Positions 17,692-25,294 of a stretch of 36,776 nucleotides of DNA are shown one piece after another; the first letter of the stretch is position 1, and each line of letters begins with the position of its first letter. Both the position numbers and the translations under genes were made by a program. The notes under the pieces are model-generated. The model had not been told where the DNA came from. It searched no databases and saw nothing but the letters and a program-made list of their open reading frames with translations. This DNA is from Candidatus Acetothermia bacterium (GTDB lineage: Bacteria > Bipolaricaulota > Bipolaricaulia > Bipolaricaulales > Bipolaricaulaceae), in assembly GCA_003563005.1 (NCBI GenBank), contig PWTC01000080.1, positions 1-36,776 of the forward strand, given 5' to 3'.

Positions 17692-18195
17692 ATGGCGCGT
17701 AGGGTGGTCGCGGCGGTTCTGGTGCTCTGTTTGCTGTCGTTCCCTGTGTGGGCGGACGATGACGACAAGGCTAGTCCCCAGACGACGTTGGGGGTCGGCG
17801 GCGTGTTCTTCACCGGCATCATGGGGGGGACGCCGGGGTTTGATGTCTTCGCTCAGTTCCCGCTCGGGGACGTTCTGGCAGCGCGAGCGAATCTCACGAT
17901 GCTGCTGGCCGTACAGGGTGTGTATCTTGTGCTCGTCGAGGGCACGGGCATCCTCCGTTTTGGGGGCGAGGGGTTTACGCCCTACGTCGGCGCCGGGGCC
18001 GGGCTGTTCATGGTGCTGGCGACGGCCATCGGGCAAGCGCAGGCCTTGATCACCTTCAACATGGTGGGCGGCGCTGAGCTTCCCTTGGGGGACCAGTTCG
18101 GGGTATTCGGCCAGGTGAGACTCATGGGGGTCATGGACCCCCCGCTCATCGACATGTTCTTCGGTCCCTCGGTGGGCATCTACATCAGGTTCTGA
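17692..18195 (+). CDS. Small outer-membrane beta-barrel-like protein
   Basis: This is a 167-residue protein with a signal peptide (MARRVVAAVLVLCLLSFPVWA, cleaved before DDDDKASP) and a mature part of Gly-rich amphipathic strands, for example FTPYVGAGAGLFMVL and FGVFGQVRLMGVM. It ends in IYIRF; a terminal Phe is common in proteins inserted in an outer membrane. No named family is certain. It has its own promoter and AAGGAGG site, and a strong terminator follows, so it is a single-gene unit. It supports, but does not prove, a diderm envelope. Confidence 0.65.
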   Translation: MARRVVAAVLVLCLLSFPVWADDDDKASPQTTLGVGGVFFTGIMGGTPGFDVFAQFPLGDVLAARANLTMLLAVQGVYLVLVEGTGILRFGGEGFTPYVGAGAGLFMVLATAIGQAQALITFNMVGGAELPLGDQFGVFGQVRLMGVMDPPLIDMFFGPSVGIYIRF

Positions 18196-18221
18196 GGCTC
18201 GAGTGCACGAGCATCACATGT

Positions 18222-18251
18222 GACGCGCACCCCTCTCGAGGGGTGCGCGTC
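18222..18251 (+). terminator. Rho-independent-type terminator after the exported protein gene
   Basis: GACGCGCACCCC (18222-18233) pairs perfectly with GGGGTGCGCGTC (18240-18251) around a six-base loop, followed by CTTT. It lies 26 bp after the stop at 18195. The stem is strong; the T-run is short. Confidence 0.75.
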
Positions 18252-18305
18252 CTTTGGCGATGAGCCCCTGGGTCGGGTGTCCTTCCTCGTGCGGCTGCGA
18301 GCCCC

Positions 18306-18311
18306 TACCCT
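18306..18311 (+). promoter_or_regulatory. Candidate -10 box for murE, possibly leaderless
   Basis: TACCCT ends six bases before the murE ATG at 18318. No Shine-Dalgarno is visible, and the -35 position (TTCCTC, 17 bp upstream) is a weak match. The spacing is the same as at trmY. Confidence 0.35.
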
Positions 18312-18317
18312 CTGCTC

Positions 18318-19760
18318 ATGAAGAACCTGGGAGAGCTGCTCCCCGACCTCGCCGCCGACTGGGCTCGGCTGCCGATCAGCGGGATAAGCTGGGACTCGCG
18401 CCGGGTCGAGCCAGGGGACCTCTTCTTCGCATTGCCGGGACGCACGACCGACGGGAAGCGCTACGCTGCCGATGCGGCGGCGCGGGGCGCGGTGGCGGTC
18501 GCGGGCGAGGAGGGTGCACCGGATCTACAGGTTCCCTACCTGGGTGTCCCGTGTGCGCGGAAAGCGATGGCGCACGCGGCGGCGGCCTTCTACGGCCATC
18601 CCTCGCGGCACCTTGAAGCGATCGGAGTCACCGGCACGAACGGGAAGACCACCGTCGTCCATCTGCTGGGCCAGCTCCTCCCGGGCTGCGAGACGCTGAC
18701 CACGGTGCGCATGGAGCGGGAGGGCCTCTCGTGCGTCACCACGCCGGAGGCGCCGGATCTCCAGCGGCTTCTCGCCACGGCGCTCAAGAAGGGGAGACAG
18801 CACTTCGCATTCGAGGCTTCCTCGATCGGGATCGTCCAGAAGCGGGTCACGGGCACGGAGCTCGCTGCTGCCGTGTTCACCGGGCTGGGGCGGGACCACC
18901 TTGACTTCCATGGCGACGAGGAGGCTTACTTCGCAGCGAAGCTTCAGCTGTTCGCGCTTGTGCGAAGGGGTGGCGTTGCGGTGGTCAACGCCGACGATCC
19001 GCGTGCGGACCGTGTGCGTGGGGCTTTCGTGGGCACCACCGTCGACTACGGGCTCCGCGGTGGGGCATTCACAGCGCGAGATCTCGTCCTCGGTGTGTCC
19101 AGTGCAGCGTTCGAGCTGGTGACCCCCGAGGGGAGCGCCTCGGTCCGCCTGCCGTTCCCAGGCCGACACAACGTCTGCAATGCCCTGGCGGCGGCCGCGA
19201 CGGCCTGGGCGCTCGGAGTCGAGAGCGACACGCTCTTGGAGCGGCTATCCCGGGCGAGACTTCCGCCGGGAAGGTACAGCCTCTTCCGTTTTCCTACGGG
19301 AGCTCAGGTGGTGGTGGATTACGCGCACACACCCGAGGCCTTGGAAGCCATGCTGGCGTCCCTGCGTCCTGGTGCGCGTCGCCTCGTGTGCGTATTCGGC
19401 GCACCTGGCGAGTGCGATCCGGGCAAGCGACCACTGATGGGCCGCGCGGTAGGGAGTTGGGCAGATGGAGCGATCATCACCTCGGACAACCCCAAGTCCG
19501 AGGACCCCGCGACCATCGCCACCGAGATCGCCGGAGGGCTGAAGGCGACGAGAGTGGAGGTCACGATCGAACCCGACCGGGCTGCGGCCATCCGCCGCGC
19601 CGTCGCCATGGTCGGCCCGGGGGACACGGTGCTGGTGGCGGGCAAAGGACATGAACGGGTGCAGCTGACCCGGGACGGGCCAGTACCGCACTGCGACCTG
19701 GATGTGATCCGCACGCTCAGCTGGTCGCTTGGTCGAAGCGTGAGCAGGAGCCCGACCTAG
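18318..19760 (+). CDS. murE: MurE-type UDP-MurNAc-tripeptide ligase
   Basis: This 480-residue Mur ligase adds the third amino acid to the peptidoglycan stem peptide using ATP. Visible features are SWDSRRVEPGDLFFALPG at the N-terminus, the ATP loop GTNGKTT (106-112), TTPEAPDLQRLL, the region with carbamylated Lys208 (YFAAKLQLF), HNVCNALAA and VVDYAHTPEALEAML. The amino-acid motif is DNPK (390-393) where DAP-adding enzymes have DNPR, so the substrate may differ. GECDPGKRP replaces the usual GGDRDxGKRP. No other mur gene is nearby. Its stop overlaps the coaE stop on the shared CTAG. Confidence 0.85.
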   Translation: MKNLGELLPDLAADWARLPISGISWDSRRVEPGDLFFALPGRTTDGKRYAADAAARGAVAVAGEEGAPDLQVPYLGVPCARKAMAHAAAAFYGHPSRHLEAIGVTGTNGKTTVVHLLGQLLPGCETLTTVRMEREGLSCVTTPEAPDLQRLLATALKKGRQHFAFEASSIGIVQKRVTGTELAAAVFTGLGRDHLDFHGDEEAYFAAKLQLFALVRRGGVAVVNADDPRADRVRGAFVGTTVDYGLRGGAFTARDLVLGVSSAAFELVTPEGSASVRLPFPGRHNVCNALAAAATAWALGVESDTLLERLSRARLPPGRYSLFRFPTGAQVVVDYAHTPEALEAMLASLRPGARRLVCVFGAPGECDPGKRPLMGRAVGSWADGAIITSDNPKSEDPATIATEIAGGLKATRVEVTIEPDRAAAIRRAVAMVGPGDTVLVAGKGHERVQLTRDGPVPHCDLDVIRTLSWSLGRSVSRSPT

Positions 19761-20371
19761 GGAGCGCTATCCGCGCCCACGGCTTCACGGACGATGGACA
19801 GCACGCGCTGCGCCGCATGGGCCGGCGTCCCACAAGTCTCCACAGCGTACACGTTGCCCGCAAGCGGCGGGGACAGATCCCGTTGGGCGTGGAATCTGGC
19901 CTCCACTTGCTCCCAGGGGACTCCTGCGTCCAGGAGGCGTCTCCTTCGGACGTCCTCGGGTGCGTGGAGCCAGACGAAGAGGTCGAACATGGCGCGATCG
20001 ACGTGAGGTGACGAGAGGAGCAGCGCGCCCTCGACGAGCGCGAGCCGGGCTCCCGCTTGGGCGTGGTGCTCAATGGCTCGGCGGACTGCCTTCATGACGT
20101 GGGGGTGGACGATCGCCTCCAGATCCCCCTTTGCGTCGGGATCCCGAAGGCAGAGCTCGGCAAGCCGTGCACGGTCCACTGCCCCGTTGGGGTCGAGGAT
20201 CTCCTCTCCGAAGCGAGCCAGCAGTTGCACATAGGCAGGACCGCCGGGCCGGTAGGTCCTCCATGCCAGTTCATCGCAGTTCACGTGGGCTATCCCTTGG
20301 CGCCGCGCCAACATGCGACACACGGCGGACTTCCCCGAACCGGCTGGGCCGGCCACCCCCACGACGATCAA
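19757..20371 (-). CDS. coaE: Dephospho-CoA kinase
   Basis: The 204-residue P-loop kinase phosphorylates dephospho-CoA, the last step of coenzyme A synthesis. The Walker A motif is GPAGSGKS (8-15). HVNCDELAWRTY follows, then LEAIVHPHV, LVEGALLL (near the usual 'vPLL' position) and the lid arginines RRRRLLDAG. The start is a TTG at 20371, with GGAAGGGGG upstream; an in-frame GTG three codons on is the alternative. The last residues (VGADSAP) converge on murE with a four-base overlap. It has its own promoter at 20417-20445. Confidence 0.9.
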   Translation of the reverse strand: MIVVGVAGPAGSGKSAVCRMLARRQGIAHVNCDELAWRTYRPGGPAYVQLLARFGEEILDPNGAVDRARLAELCLRDPDAKGDLEAIVHPHVMKAVRRAIEHHAQAGARLALVEGALLLSSPHVDRAMFDLFVWLHAPEDVRRRRLLDAGVPWEQVEARFHAQRDLSPPLAGNVYAVETCGTPAHAAQRVLSIVREAVGADSAP

Positions 20372-20416
20372 GCGGACTGCCCCCTTCCATCAACAGGATC
20401 GAACATATCGCGCCCG

Positions 20417-20445
20417 ATGATAGAATCTGACGGGTCTCTCGCCAA
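20417..20445 (-). promoter_or_regulatory. Sigma-70-type promoter for coaE
   Basis: On the minus strand TTGGCG (20440-20445) and TATCAT (20417-20422) are 17 bp apart. The expected start leaves a leader of about 40 bases carrying GGAAGGGGG before the TTG at 20371. Confidence 0.65.
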
Positions 20446-20673
20446 CCCGCGGCTGGCCCCCTTGACAGGAGGGTTGTCGTGTCGTATCTGGATAGTGTGG
20501 CTCGCCCGCGGCGGGCCGTTTTTGTTGGCCGGGGGCGCATCCCCTGGCGAGCAAAGCGTGGCTTTCGAGCAGTCTTCGCGGCAGCGCAGCTCCCCGGCTG
20601 AGAGTCGAGTACTGTCGACCCTGTATAATGGGTAAGCAGGATAGGTACGCCTGTGCTGCAAAAGGAGGTTGGC
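20446..20673 (+). other. Intergenic region with hairpins, a TTGACA and a short T-run
   Basis: With the coaE promoter this is the only gap near 300 bp. It holds TTGACA (20462-20467) with a poor -10 (TATCTG) 17 bp on; a hairpin GCCCG/CGGGC (20504-20516) followed by TTTTT (20519-20523), which looks like an intrinsic terminator; a 7-bp stem GCTCGCC/GGCGAGC (20500-20506 with 20546-20552) that competes with it; and small hairpins GGGG/CCCC, AAAGC/GCTTT and GTCGA/TCGAC further on. TATAAT at 20624-20629 is probably the -10 for the exported gene at 20674, without a clear -35. I do not recognise a known RNA family, and the short open frame from 20417 does not look like a protein. Confidence 0.4.
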
Positions 20674-21777
20674 ATGAACAAGTTGGGATCCGTTTTTCTG
20701 TTGCTGATGGCGTGTACACCGGCGCTTCTCTTCGCCTCGCCGCTCTCCCTCTGTGACTACCGTGCACCGGAGACATCGATCACGAACGCACGGATGTCCT
20801 TCTCGTACCTCTACTCCGAGAGCGCCTTCGATCTGGAAGACGTGGTGAGCGAAGGACGGCTGCAGATCGACTTCGGAAGCATCTACGACACGCGCGCGTT
20901 CGGGTACACCCTCTCGGCGATGGGCGAGCTGTCCCTCCGGGACCTGCGACCCCAGGAGGGGATCGCCCAATCCACCGGCACGCTGCGCTACTACCTGCTC
21001 GAGGAGCAGCCGCTCTTCGGCTTCGGTGGCTATGACGCCAGCTTGACGGTGGGCGAGCCGCTCGAACTCGATCTCGATCTGGGCGTAGGCTACGGGCGGT
21101 TTTCCGATGTCACGCCGCTGGCCAAGGCGATGCGAATCCAGAGGCTCTTGCTCACGCGTGAGGTGCTGACGGAGCGCTTGCCCGACGATGTCCTCCTGAC
21201 TGTGGCCGAGGAGATCGGCCGCAGGATCGAGTACGAGACCGTGGAAGAACTGGTTGGCGTGTTGGTGGATGAGATCGAGGACGCCGTCGGTGTTCAGGTG
21301 GACGCGCGCTCGGTGTTGGCGATGGAGGATATCGTCGTCGCCACGGGCGACAAGCGCTTCTGTGGTTGGGCGGTCCAGGCGGGCCTCGGCTATCCGGTGC
21401 TTGTGCCGGAGGGTCAGGAACAGAATCTCCTGTTGACTGCCAGAGCAGACCTCGCCCTGGCACCGGAGCCGGGATCTCAGATCCTGCTGGGGGCACGCCT
21501 TTCAGGCCCCCTGAACATCCTTGAGCAGCGTGTGGTTTCGCTCTCGGCTTCCTATGAGTACGCCATGGGACCGGGGAGTACGCTGTTTGCGCGGGCGACC
21601 GCCCGGCGCACGCAGCGGCCTGACGTGGATCCGGTGGACACCATGTCCGCCTCGCTGCGGGTCAACTTCTTCGTGGGCGAGATGGCCGTTGGCGTGGAGA
21701 TGGCGATCGCGCGTCCCGCAGGGGCGGAGCGCCTCTCGAAGAAACTGAGCGTCTCCATGTCGATGAAGCTCCTCTAG
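20674..21777 (+). CDS. Predicted exported protein, unknown function
   Basis: This 367-residue protein starts with a signal peptide (MNKLGSVFLLLMACTPALLFA, then SPLSLCDYRAPE). Beta-rich stretches with alternating polarity lie at both ends (for example FGYTLSAMGELSLRDL and LLLTARADLALAPE). A central region of about 80 residues (LTREVLTERLPDDVLL through VDEIEDAVGVQVDARSVL) is strongly acidic and helical. The C-terminal strands end VSMSMKLL. It could be a barrel with a helical insert, but no family is recognised. AAAGGAGG precedes the ATG. It shares a terminator with the convergent CPBP gene. Confidence 0.6.
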   Translation: MNKLGSVFLLLMACTPALLFASPLSLCDYRAPETSITNARMSFSYLYSESAFDLEDVVSEGRLQIDFGSIYDTRAFGYTLSAMGELSLRDLRPQEGIAQSTGTLRYYLLEEQPLFGFGGYDASLTVGEPLELDLDLGVGYGRFSDVTPLAKAMRIQRLLLTREVLTERLPDDVLLTVAEEIGRRIEYETVEELVGVLVDEIEDAVGVQVDARSVLAMEDIVVATGDKRFCGWAVQAGLGYPVLVPEGQEQNLLLTARADLALAPEPGSQILLGARLSGPLNILEQRVVSLSASYEYAMGPGSTLFARATARRTQRPDVDPVDTMSASLRVNFFVGEMAVGVEMAIARPAGAERLSKKLSVSMSMKLL

Positions 21778-21809
21778 CGAATACACCGGCGGAAGGACAG
21801 ACCTGAAGT

Positions 21810-21842
21810 GCCGGGGGCTCAGCTTTGGAGCGGGCCCCCGGC
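21810..21842. terminator. Shared hairpin between convergent genes
   Basis: GCCGGGGGC (21810-21818) pairs with GCCCCCGGC (21834-21842) around a 15-base loop. It lies 32 bp after the exported gene and overlaps the last codons of the CPBP gene, so it may end transcription from both sides. Confidence 0.55.
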
Positions 21843-22709
21843 GCTCTCTTCATGGCTTGTCCGCTCTTGAGCACCCTCGGGGTGGCGGCGCCTGATCCGG
21901 GTGCAGAGGAAGACGGCCAGCGCGACGAGGCCGACTCCCAGGATGGCGGCGGAGGCGAGGTCGCCGGGTCCGAGGGAGGGCGCGGGCGTGGCCGGATCCG
22001 CAGAGCGCATGCTGAGCACGGCCATGAGGTTCCCCAATGCGTGGGCGATCACCGCCGGCCCGATCGTCTCGGACACGTGCCTGAGATACCCCAAGGCAAG
22101 GCCTCCGATGAACACCCCGATCGCCTGATAAGGTTCGACGTGCACCAAGGCGAAGAGAAGCGTGGCGAAGACCACCCCGACCACCGGCCCGTGGGCACGG
22201 GTCAGCCCCGGCTGGATCGCGCCCCTGAAGGCGAGCTCCTCGAAGACCGCCGGCACGAGAACCAACGCCACCAGCAGTGAAGCGAGCGGGAGGTCGGCGA
22301 TCTCGCCTGCGAATTCCAGGTACTGCTCGGGGGTGACCGGGAGCAGCCAAAGAAGCGTGTTCTGGAGAAGATTTGCGCCGAACACGAACAGAACCGTTGG
22401 GATCAGAAACCGAAGCGTGGCACGCAGGGCGTCACGAGGCCCGAGGGTGGCGCCTCGGGCGTAGCGACGGCCGATGCTCCAGACCGCCAGCGAGGCGACC
22501 GCGATCCCCGATGCGAGCACCCACAGCCATGCGCGAGCGTGCTCCCCGGTGAACACGTCCGGGTCCCTGGGACCTTCGACCAGGCCGACGATCAGCCCTC
22601 CGAGGAGCCCGACGCCGACGTTGATGCCCACGAACAGCGCCGCGAGCCCCAGGGCCTTCCACCAGAGAAGCCTTCGAGCCGCTTGAGCGTGAGTCTCCAT
22701 AGCACTCAT
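21819..22709 (-). CDS. CPBP-family intramembrane metalloprotease
   Basis: The product is about 296 residues with several transmembrane helices. The Abi/CAAX protease motifs are visible: FEELAFRGAIQ (the EExxxR motif), a later ALVHVEPYQA (FxxxH-like motif) and a third His in IAHALGNL. Family members cleave proteins or peptides within the membrane, and some confer bacteriocin immunity; the substrate here is unknown. The ATG at 22709 (MSAMETHAQ) is preferred over an upstream in-frame start at 22754, though neither has a good Shine-Dalgarno. The C-terminus is charged. Confidence 0.82.
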   Translation of the reverse strand: MSAMETHAQAARRLLWWKALGLAALFVGINVGVGLLGGLIVGLVEGPRDPDVFTGEHARAWLWVLASGIAVASLAVWSIGRRYARGATLGPRDALRATLRFLIPTVLFVFGANLLQNTLLWLLPVTPEQYLEFAGEIADLPLASLLVALVLVPAVFEELAFRGAIQPGLTRAHGPVVGVVFATLLFALVHVEPYQAIGVFIGGLALGYLRHVSETIGPAVIAHALGNLMAVLSMRSADPATPAPSLGPGDLASAAILGVGLVALAVFLCTRIRRRHPEGAQERTSHEESAGGPLQS

Positions 22710-22832
22710 ACCGTGCGCGGGGAACACGTTACTACGCGAGTGAAAGCACGTCAAAGTCGTAGGAGACAGGTGGATGCAATCCAGCGCAGGAGCGCGTGGC
22801 TTGACTGGGAGGATGAGGATGGTGCGTTTGAC

Positions 22833-22880
22833 GGCGGGGGAGAGAGAACCCCCACCACGTCCTCCTTACGTGGCAGGAGG
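22833..22880 (-). terminator. Two hairpins downstream of nifU
   Basis: On the minus strand, 20 bases after the nifU stop, CCTCCT/AGGAGG (22861-22866 with 22875-22880) is followed by an 8-bp stem with one G-T pair (22833-22840 with 22849-22856). Neither has a T-run, so they are weak terminator candidates. The rest of 22710-22900 shows nothing else I can name. Confidence 0.4.
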
Positions 22881-22900
22881 GCCTGTGGGTAGTGTGCGTA

Positions 22901-23404
22901 CTATTGAGACGAACCGGTCTGCTCACCCTCGGCCTCGAGCAGGTTCTGGTAACGCTTGTCGAGGGTGGCCATCTCCTTGGCCACGCGCTCGTGCCGCTTG
23001 GCGAGGGCTTCGGGGATCTCGCGGCCCCGTTCGGTCAGGTAGGCGTAGATGGCCTCGTTCAGCGCATCGGCGGCGAGCGCCGAGCAGTGCATCTTAATGG
23101 GGGGTAGCCCTCCGAGCTGCTCGGCCGCGTCACGGTTCGTGATCGTGACCGCTTCCTCGAGCGTCTTGCCCTTGGCGATCTCCGAGACCATGGAGGATGT
23201 GGCGATGGCGGCCGTGCAGCCGAACGTTTCCCATGAGACGTCGGTGATGATCTCGCGCCCGTCTCCGTCAGGCTCCACCTTGATGTAGAACCACATGACA
23301 TCCCCACAGGCGACCCGTCCCACCCGCCCCACCGCGGAGGGGTCGTCCATCTTCCCCATGTTGCGAGGATTGCGGAAGTGATCCATGACGCGGTCAGTGT
23401 ACAC
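22901..23404 (-). CDS. nifU: NifU/IscU-like iron-sulfur cluster scaffold
   Basis: The product is about 167 residues. It begins MYTDRVMDHFRNPRNMG, the usual IscU/NifU start, and carries the three cluster ligands Cys33 (VACGD, with Asp35), Cys63 (TFGCTAA) and Cys107 (KMHCSAL). A charged helical tail of about 40 residues extends past the core. The start is taken as GTG 23404 on homology; GTG 23413, three codons earlier, is also possible. It overlaps the end of nifS and is the second gene of that operon. It receives sulfur from NifS and assembles [Fe-S] clusters. Confidence 0.92.
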   Translation of the reverse strand: MYTDRVMDHFRNPRNMGKMDDPSAVGRVGRVACGDVMWFYIKVEPDGDGREIITDVSWETFGCTAAIATSSMVSEIAKGKTLEEAVTITNRDAAEQLGGLPPIKMHCSALAADALNEAIYAYLTERGREIPEALAKRHERVAKEMATLDKRYQNLLEAEGEQTGSSQ

Positions 23405-24560
23405 GGCGATCACCTACCTTGAAGGGCGAGAAAGCTCGCAGGGCCTCCACCGCGCCCGGGAGATGCTCCAAGAAAGCCTCGATCTCCTCGGGGGTCGTCC
23501 CTCGTCCAGTGCTGACGCGCAGGCTTCCGTGGATCGTGGACATGGGCACACCGATGGCTCTGAGCACGTGGCTCGGTTCGAGATCGGGAGAGGAACATGC
23601 GGATCCGGTGGACACGGCTACACCGAGCTCGTCGAGCTTGAGCACCAGCCCCTCGCCCTCGATGGCCTCGAAGCTGAAGTTGGCGATGTGGGGCAGGCTC
23701 TCGGTTGGGTGACCGTTGAGGCGCGTGCCGGGGATCCCGGCGACGCCTTCGATGAGGCGCGCGCGGAACCCTCGTAGGCGCGTTGCGAGTTTCTCCATCT
23801 CGGAGAAGGCGATCTCCGTGGCCGCGCCGAGACCGACGATGCTGGGGACGTTCTCTGTGCCGCTGCGGCGCCCCCCCTCGTGGCCTCCGCCGTGCAAGAG
23901 CGGGACCAGCTTGACGCCACGCCGCACGTACAGGAACCCCACACCTTTGGGGCCATGGAGCTTGTGCGCCGACACGGAGAGAAGGTCTACACTGTCCATA
24001 GGAAGCGGCACCTTGCCGAACGCCTGCACCGCATCCGTGTGGAAGAGGACCCCCCGCTCCCGACACATGGTACCGATTTCCTGGATCGGCTGGAGGGTTC
24101 CAATCTCGTTGTTCCCAGCCATGATCGAGACGAGCAGCGTGTCCTCCCGGAGAGCCTGTCGGACGGCGTCCACATCGACCCGGCCGGCGGCATCGACATC
24201 AAGAACCGTTACCGGGAAGCCCTGCGATTGGAGCCACTGGGCGGTGTGGAGGACTGCGTGGTGTTCGATCGCTGTGGTGATGATGTGGCGCCTCTCCTCC
24301 GAGGCAAAGGCCGCACCGATGAGGGCAAGGTTGTTGGCCTCCGTGGCACCTGCGGTGAACACGATCTCCTTCGTGTTCGCGCCGAGGTGCATGGCGATGG
24401 TCTCCCTGCTGTGCTCGACGGCGGCGCGTGCTTCACGGCCGAGCGCATGCAAGCTCGAGGGATTCCCAAAACGGTCTCCCATGTAGGGTTCCATGGCCGC
24501 CACGACCTCGGGGGCCACCCGGGTGGTCGCGCTGTGGTCGAGGTAGATAGGGCGCGTCAT
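23394..24560 (-). CDS. nifS: Cysteine desulfurase (NifS/IscS type)
   Basis: The 388-residue PLP enzyme takes sulfur from cysteine and hands it to the NifU-like scaffold. Motifs are IYLDHSATT at the start, TAGATEANNLA, HTDAVQAFGK, the PLP lysine Lys200 in SAHKLHGPKG, RSGTENVP, and the catalytic Cys322 in STGSACSSPD. The ATG at 24560 has AGGTGA at good spacing. The NifS/IscS distinction is by neighbour, not by sequence. A promoter overlapped by an inverted repeat (24574-24602) lies just upstream, so expression is probably repressed when clusters are sufficient. Confidence 0.94.
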   Translation of the reverse strand: MTRPIYLDHSATTRVAPEVVAAMEPYMGDRFGNPSSLHALGREARAAVEHSRETIAMHLGANTKEIVFTAGATEANNLALIGAAFASEERRHIITTAIEHHAVLHTAQWLQSQGFPVTVLDVDAAGRVDVDAVRQALREDTLLVSIMAGNNEIGTLQPIQEIGTMCRERGVLFHTDAVQAFGKVPLPMDSVDLLSVSAHKLHGPKGVGFLYVRRGVKLVPLLHGGGHEGGRRSGTENVPSIVGLGAATEIAFSEMEKLATRLRGFRARLIEGVAGIPGTRLNGHPTESLPHIANFSFEAIEGEGLVLKLDELGVAVSTGSACSSPDLEPSHVLRAIGVPMSTIHGSLRVSTGRGTTPEEIEAFLEHLPGAVEALRAFSPFKVGDRRVH

Positions 24561-24573
24561 CGTGGATCACCTG

Positions 24574-24606
24574 CCATACATTACCTCTGATGTCCTATAT
24601 GGTCAA
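24574..24606 (-). promoter_or_regulatory. nifS promoter overlapped by an operator-like inverted repeat
   Basis: On the minus strand TTGACC (24601-24606) and TAATGT (24578-24583) are 17 bp apart. The same stretch holds an outer repeat CCATA (24574-24578) with TATGG (24598-24602) and an inner near-repeat ACATTA / TGATGT (24578-24583 with 24588-24593). A repressor bound here would block RNA polymerase. Confidence 0.5.
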
Positions 24607-24710
24607 GCTGGCGCCTGCAACAGGGAAGCCCCATCGGCTGCGGTGGAATTACATGCATGGCGATTCTCGCAGCGAGGTGGGCTTCGCCTGGGCACAGATA
24701 CTCCCACCGG

Positions 24711-24896
24711 CTACGCCTTCTTCTCCTCCCGGTTCAGATACTGGATGATGGCCTCCACCACCATGTAGTTCACCGATCGGTCCTTCTTCTGGCCCAGTTT
24801 CCGCAGGCGTTCGATCACGTTCTTGTCCGCCTTCTTCTGCGGGATGTAGATAGAGATCTTGTCCAGCGGCTTGGGTGACTGTTGGCTCCTAGGCAT
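24711..24896 (-). CDS. Small ribbon-helix-helix-like DNA-binding protein
   Basis: This 61-residue protein has the length and pattern of a CopG/MetJ-type ribbon-helix-helix regulator: a strand KISIYIPQ, then helix NVIERLRKLGQKK, a turn DRSVNYM and helix VVEAIIQYLNREEKKA. It is very basic. The ATG at 24896 has AGGGGGGA upstream. The frame stays open further 5' but with unlikely sequence. It lies upstream of nifS on the same strand, with about 150 bp and a separate promoter between them. Its target is unknown; the nifS operator is one candidate. Confidence 0.7.
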   Translation of the reverse strand: MPRSQQSPKPLDKISIYIPQKKADKNVIERLRKLGQKKDRSVNYMVVEAIIQYLNREEKKA

Positions 24897-24957
24897 GGTT
24901 ATCCCCCCTTTGCCCCCATCATAGACCATGCGCGTTTGTGGGACCAGCGTTGAAACA

Positions 24958-24989
24958 GACGGGCCGGCGCGTCTTTCGGCCGGCCCGTC
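24958..24989 (-). terminator. Terminator of the zinc-ribbon gene
   Basis: GACGGGCCGGC (24958-24968) and GCCGGCCCGTC (24979-24989) form an 11-bp perfect stem with a 10-base loop, about 20 bases after the stop at 25011. On the minus strand it is followed by TGTTTC. Confidence 0.65.
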
Positions 24990-25010
24990 CACAGAACGCT
25001 GGGCGGATGC

Positions 25011-25193
25011 CTACCGTCGGCCGAACGACGACCGTGGACCCTTCGGCGGCCGACGCTTGCGCGCGCAGTCGCTGCAGTACACGGGCCGGTCGTTCTTCGG
25101 CTCGAACGGAAGTTCCTTGATATCTGCGCTGCACTCTGCGCAGCGAAGCCCGAGGTGACTCACGTCGTGCATGCTCTTCCGGAACTCTGCCAT
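25011..25193 (-). CDS. Small CxxC-x18-CxxC zinc-ribbon protein
   Basis: The product is 60 residues, with Cys18, Cys21, Cys40 and Cys43 in RCAECSADIKELPF and RPVYCSDCARKRRPP. The spacing and the 'ELPFEPKNDRPVYC' stretch resemble the CxxC-x17-CxxC small zinc-binding proteins of anaerobic and thermophilic bacteria, here with an 18-residue spacer. The basic tail (RKRRPPKGPRSS) suggests nucleic-acid contact. AAGGAG precedes the ATG. Function unknown. It is a single-gene unit facing away from the pyr promoter. Confidence 0.7.
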   Translation of the reverse strand: MAEFRKSMHDVSHLGLRCAECSADIKELPFEPKNDRPVYCSDCARKRRPPKGPRSSFGRR

Positions 25194-25294
25194 TCCCTCT
25201 CCTTGAGTCCTTTGTGCTCAGGCGGCCAGCGAGGCGCTCACCGCGGCACGTTGTACGCACTGTACACCACCGGAGGAGGTGGCGCTAGCGCGCG

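Noticed and set aside
20417-20635. Short plus-strand open frame beginning MIESDGSLANPR
   Set aside because: No ribosome site, composition unlike a protein, overlaps the coaE promoter and the hairpins.
20595-20645. TPP-riboswitch-like string (CTGAGAG, GACCCT, then TAATGGG)
   Set aside because: The order of pieces recalls a TPP aptamer, but the central GAACCTGAT segment and the pairing arms are missing, the TATAAT is better explained as a -10 box, and the downstream gene has no link to thiamine.
22732-22926. Minus-strand open frame of 64 codons between nifU and the CPBP gene
   Set aside because: His/Arg/Pro-rich sequence typical of GC-rich non-coding frames, overlaps the nifU end, no ribosome site.
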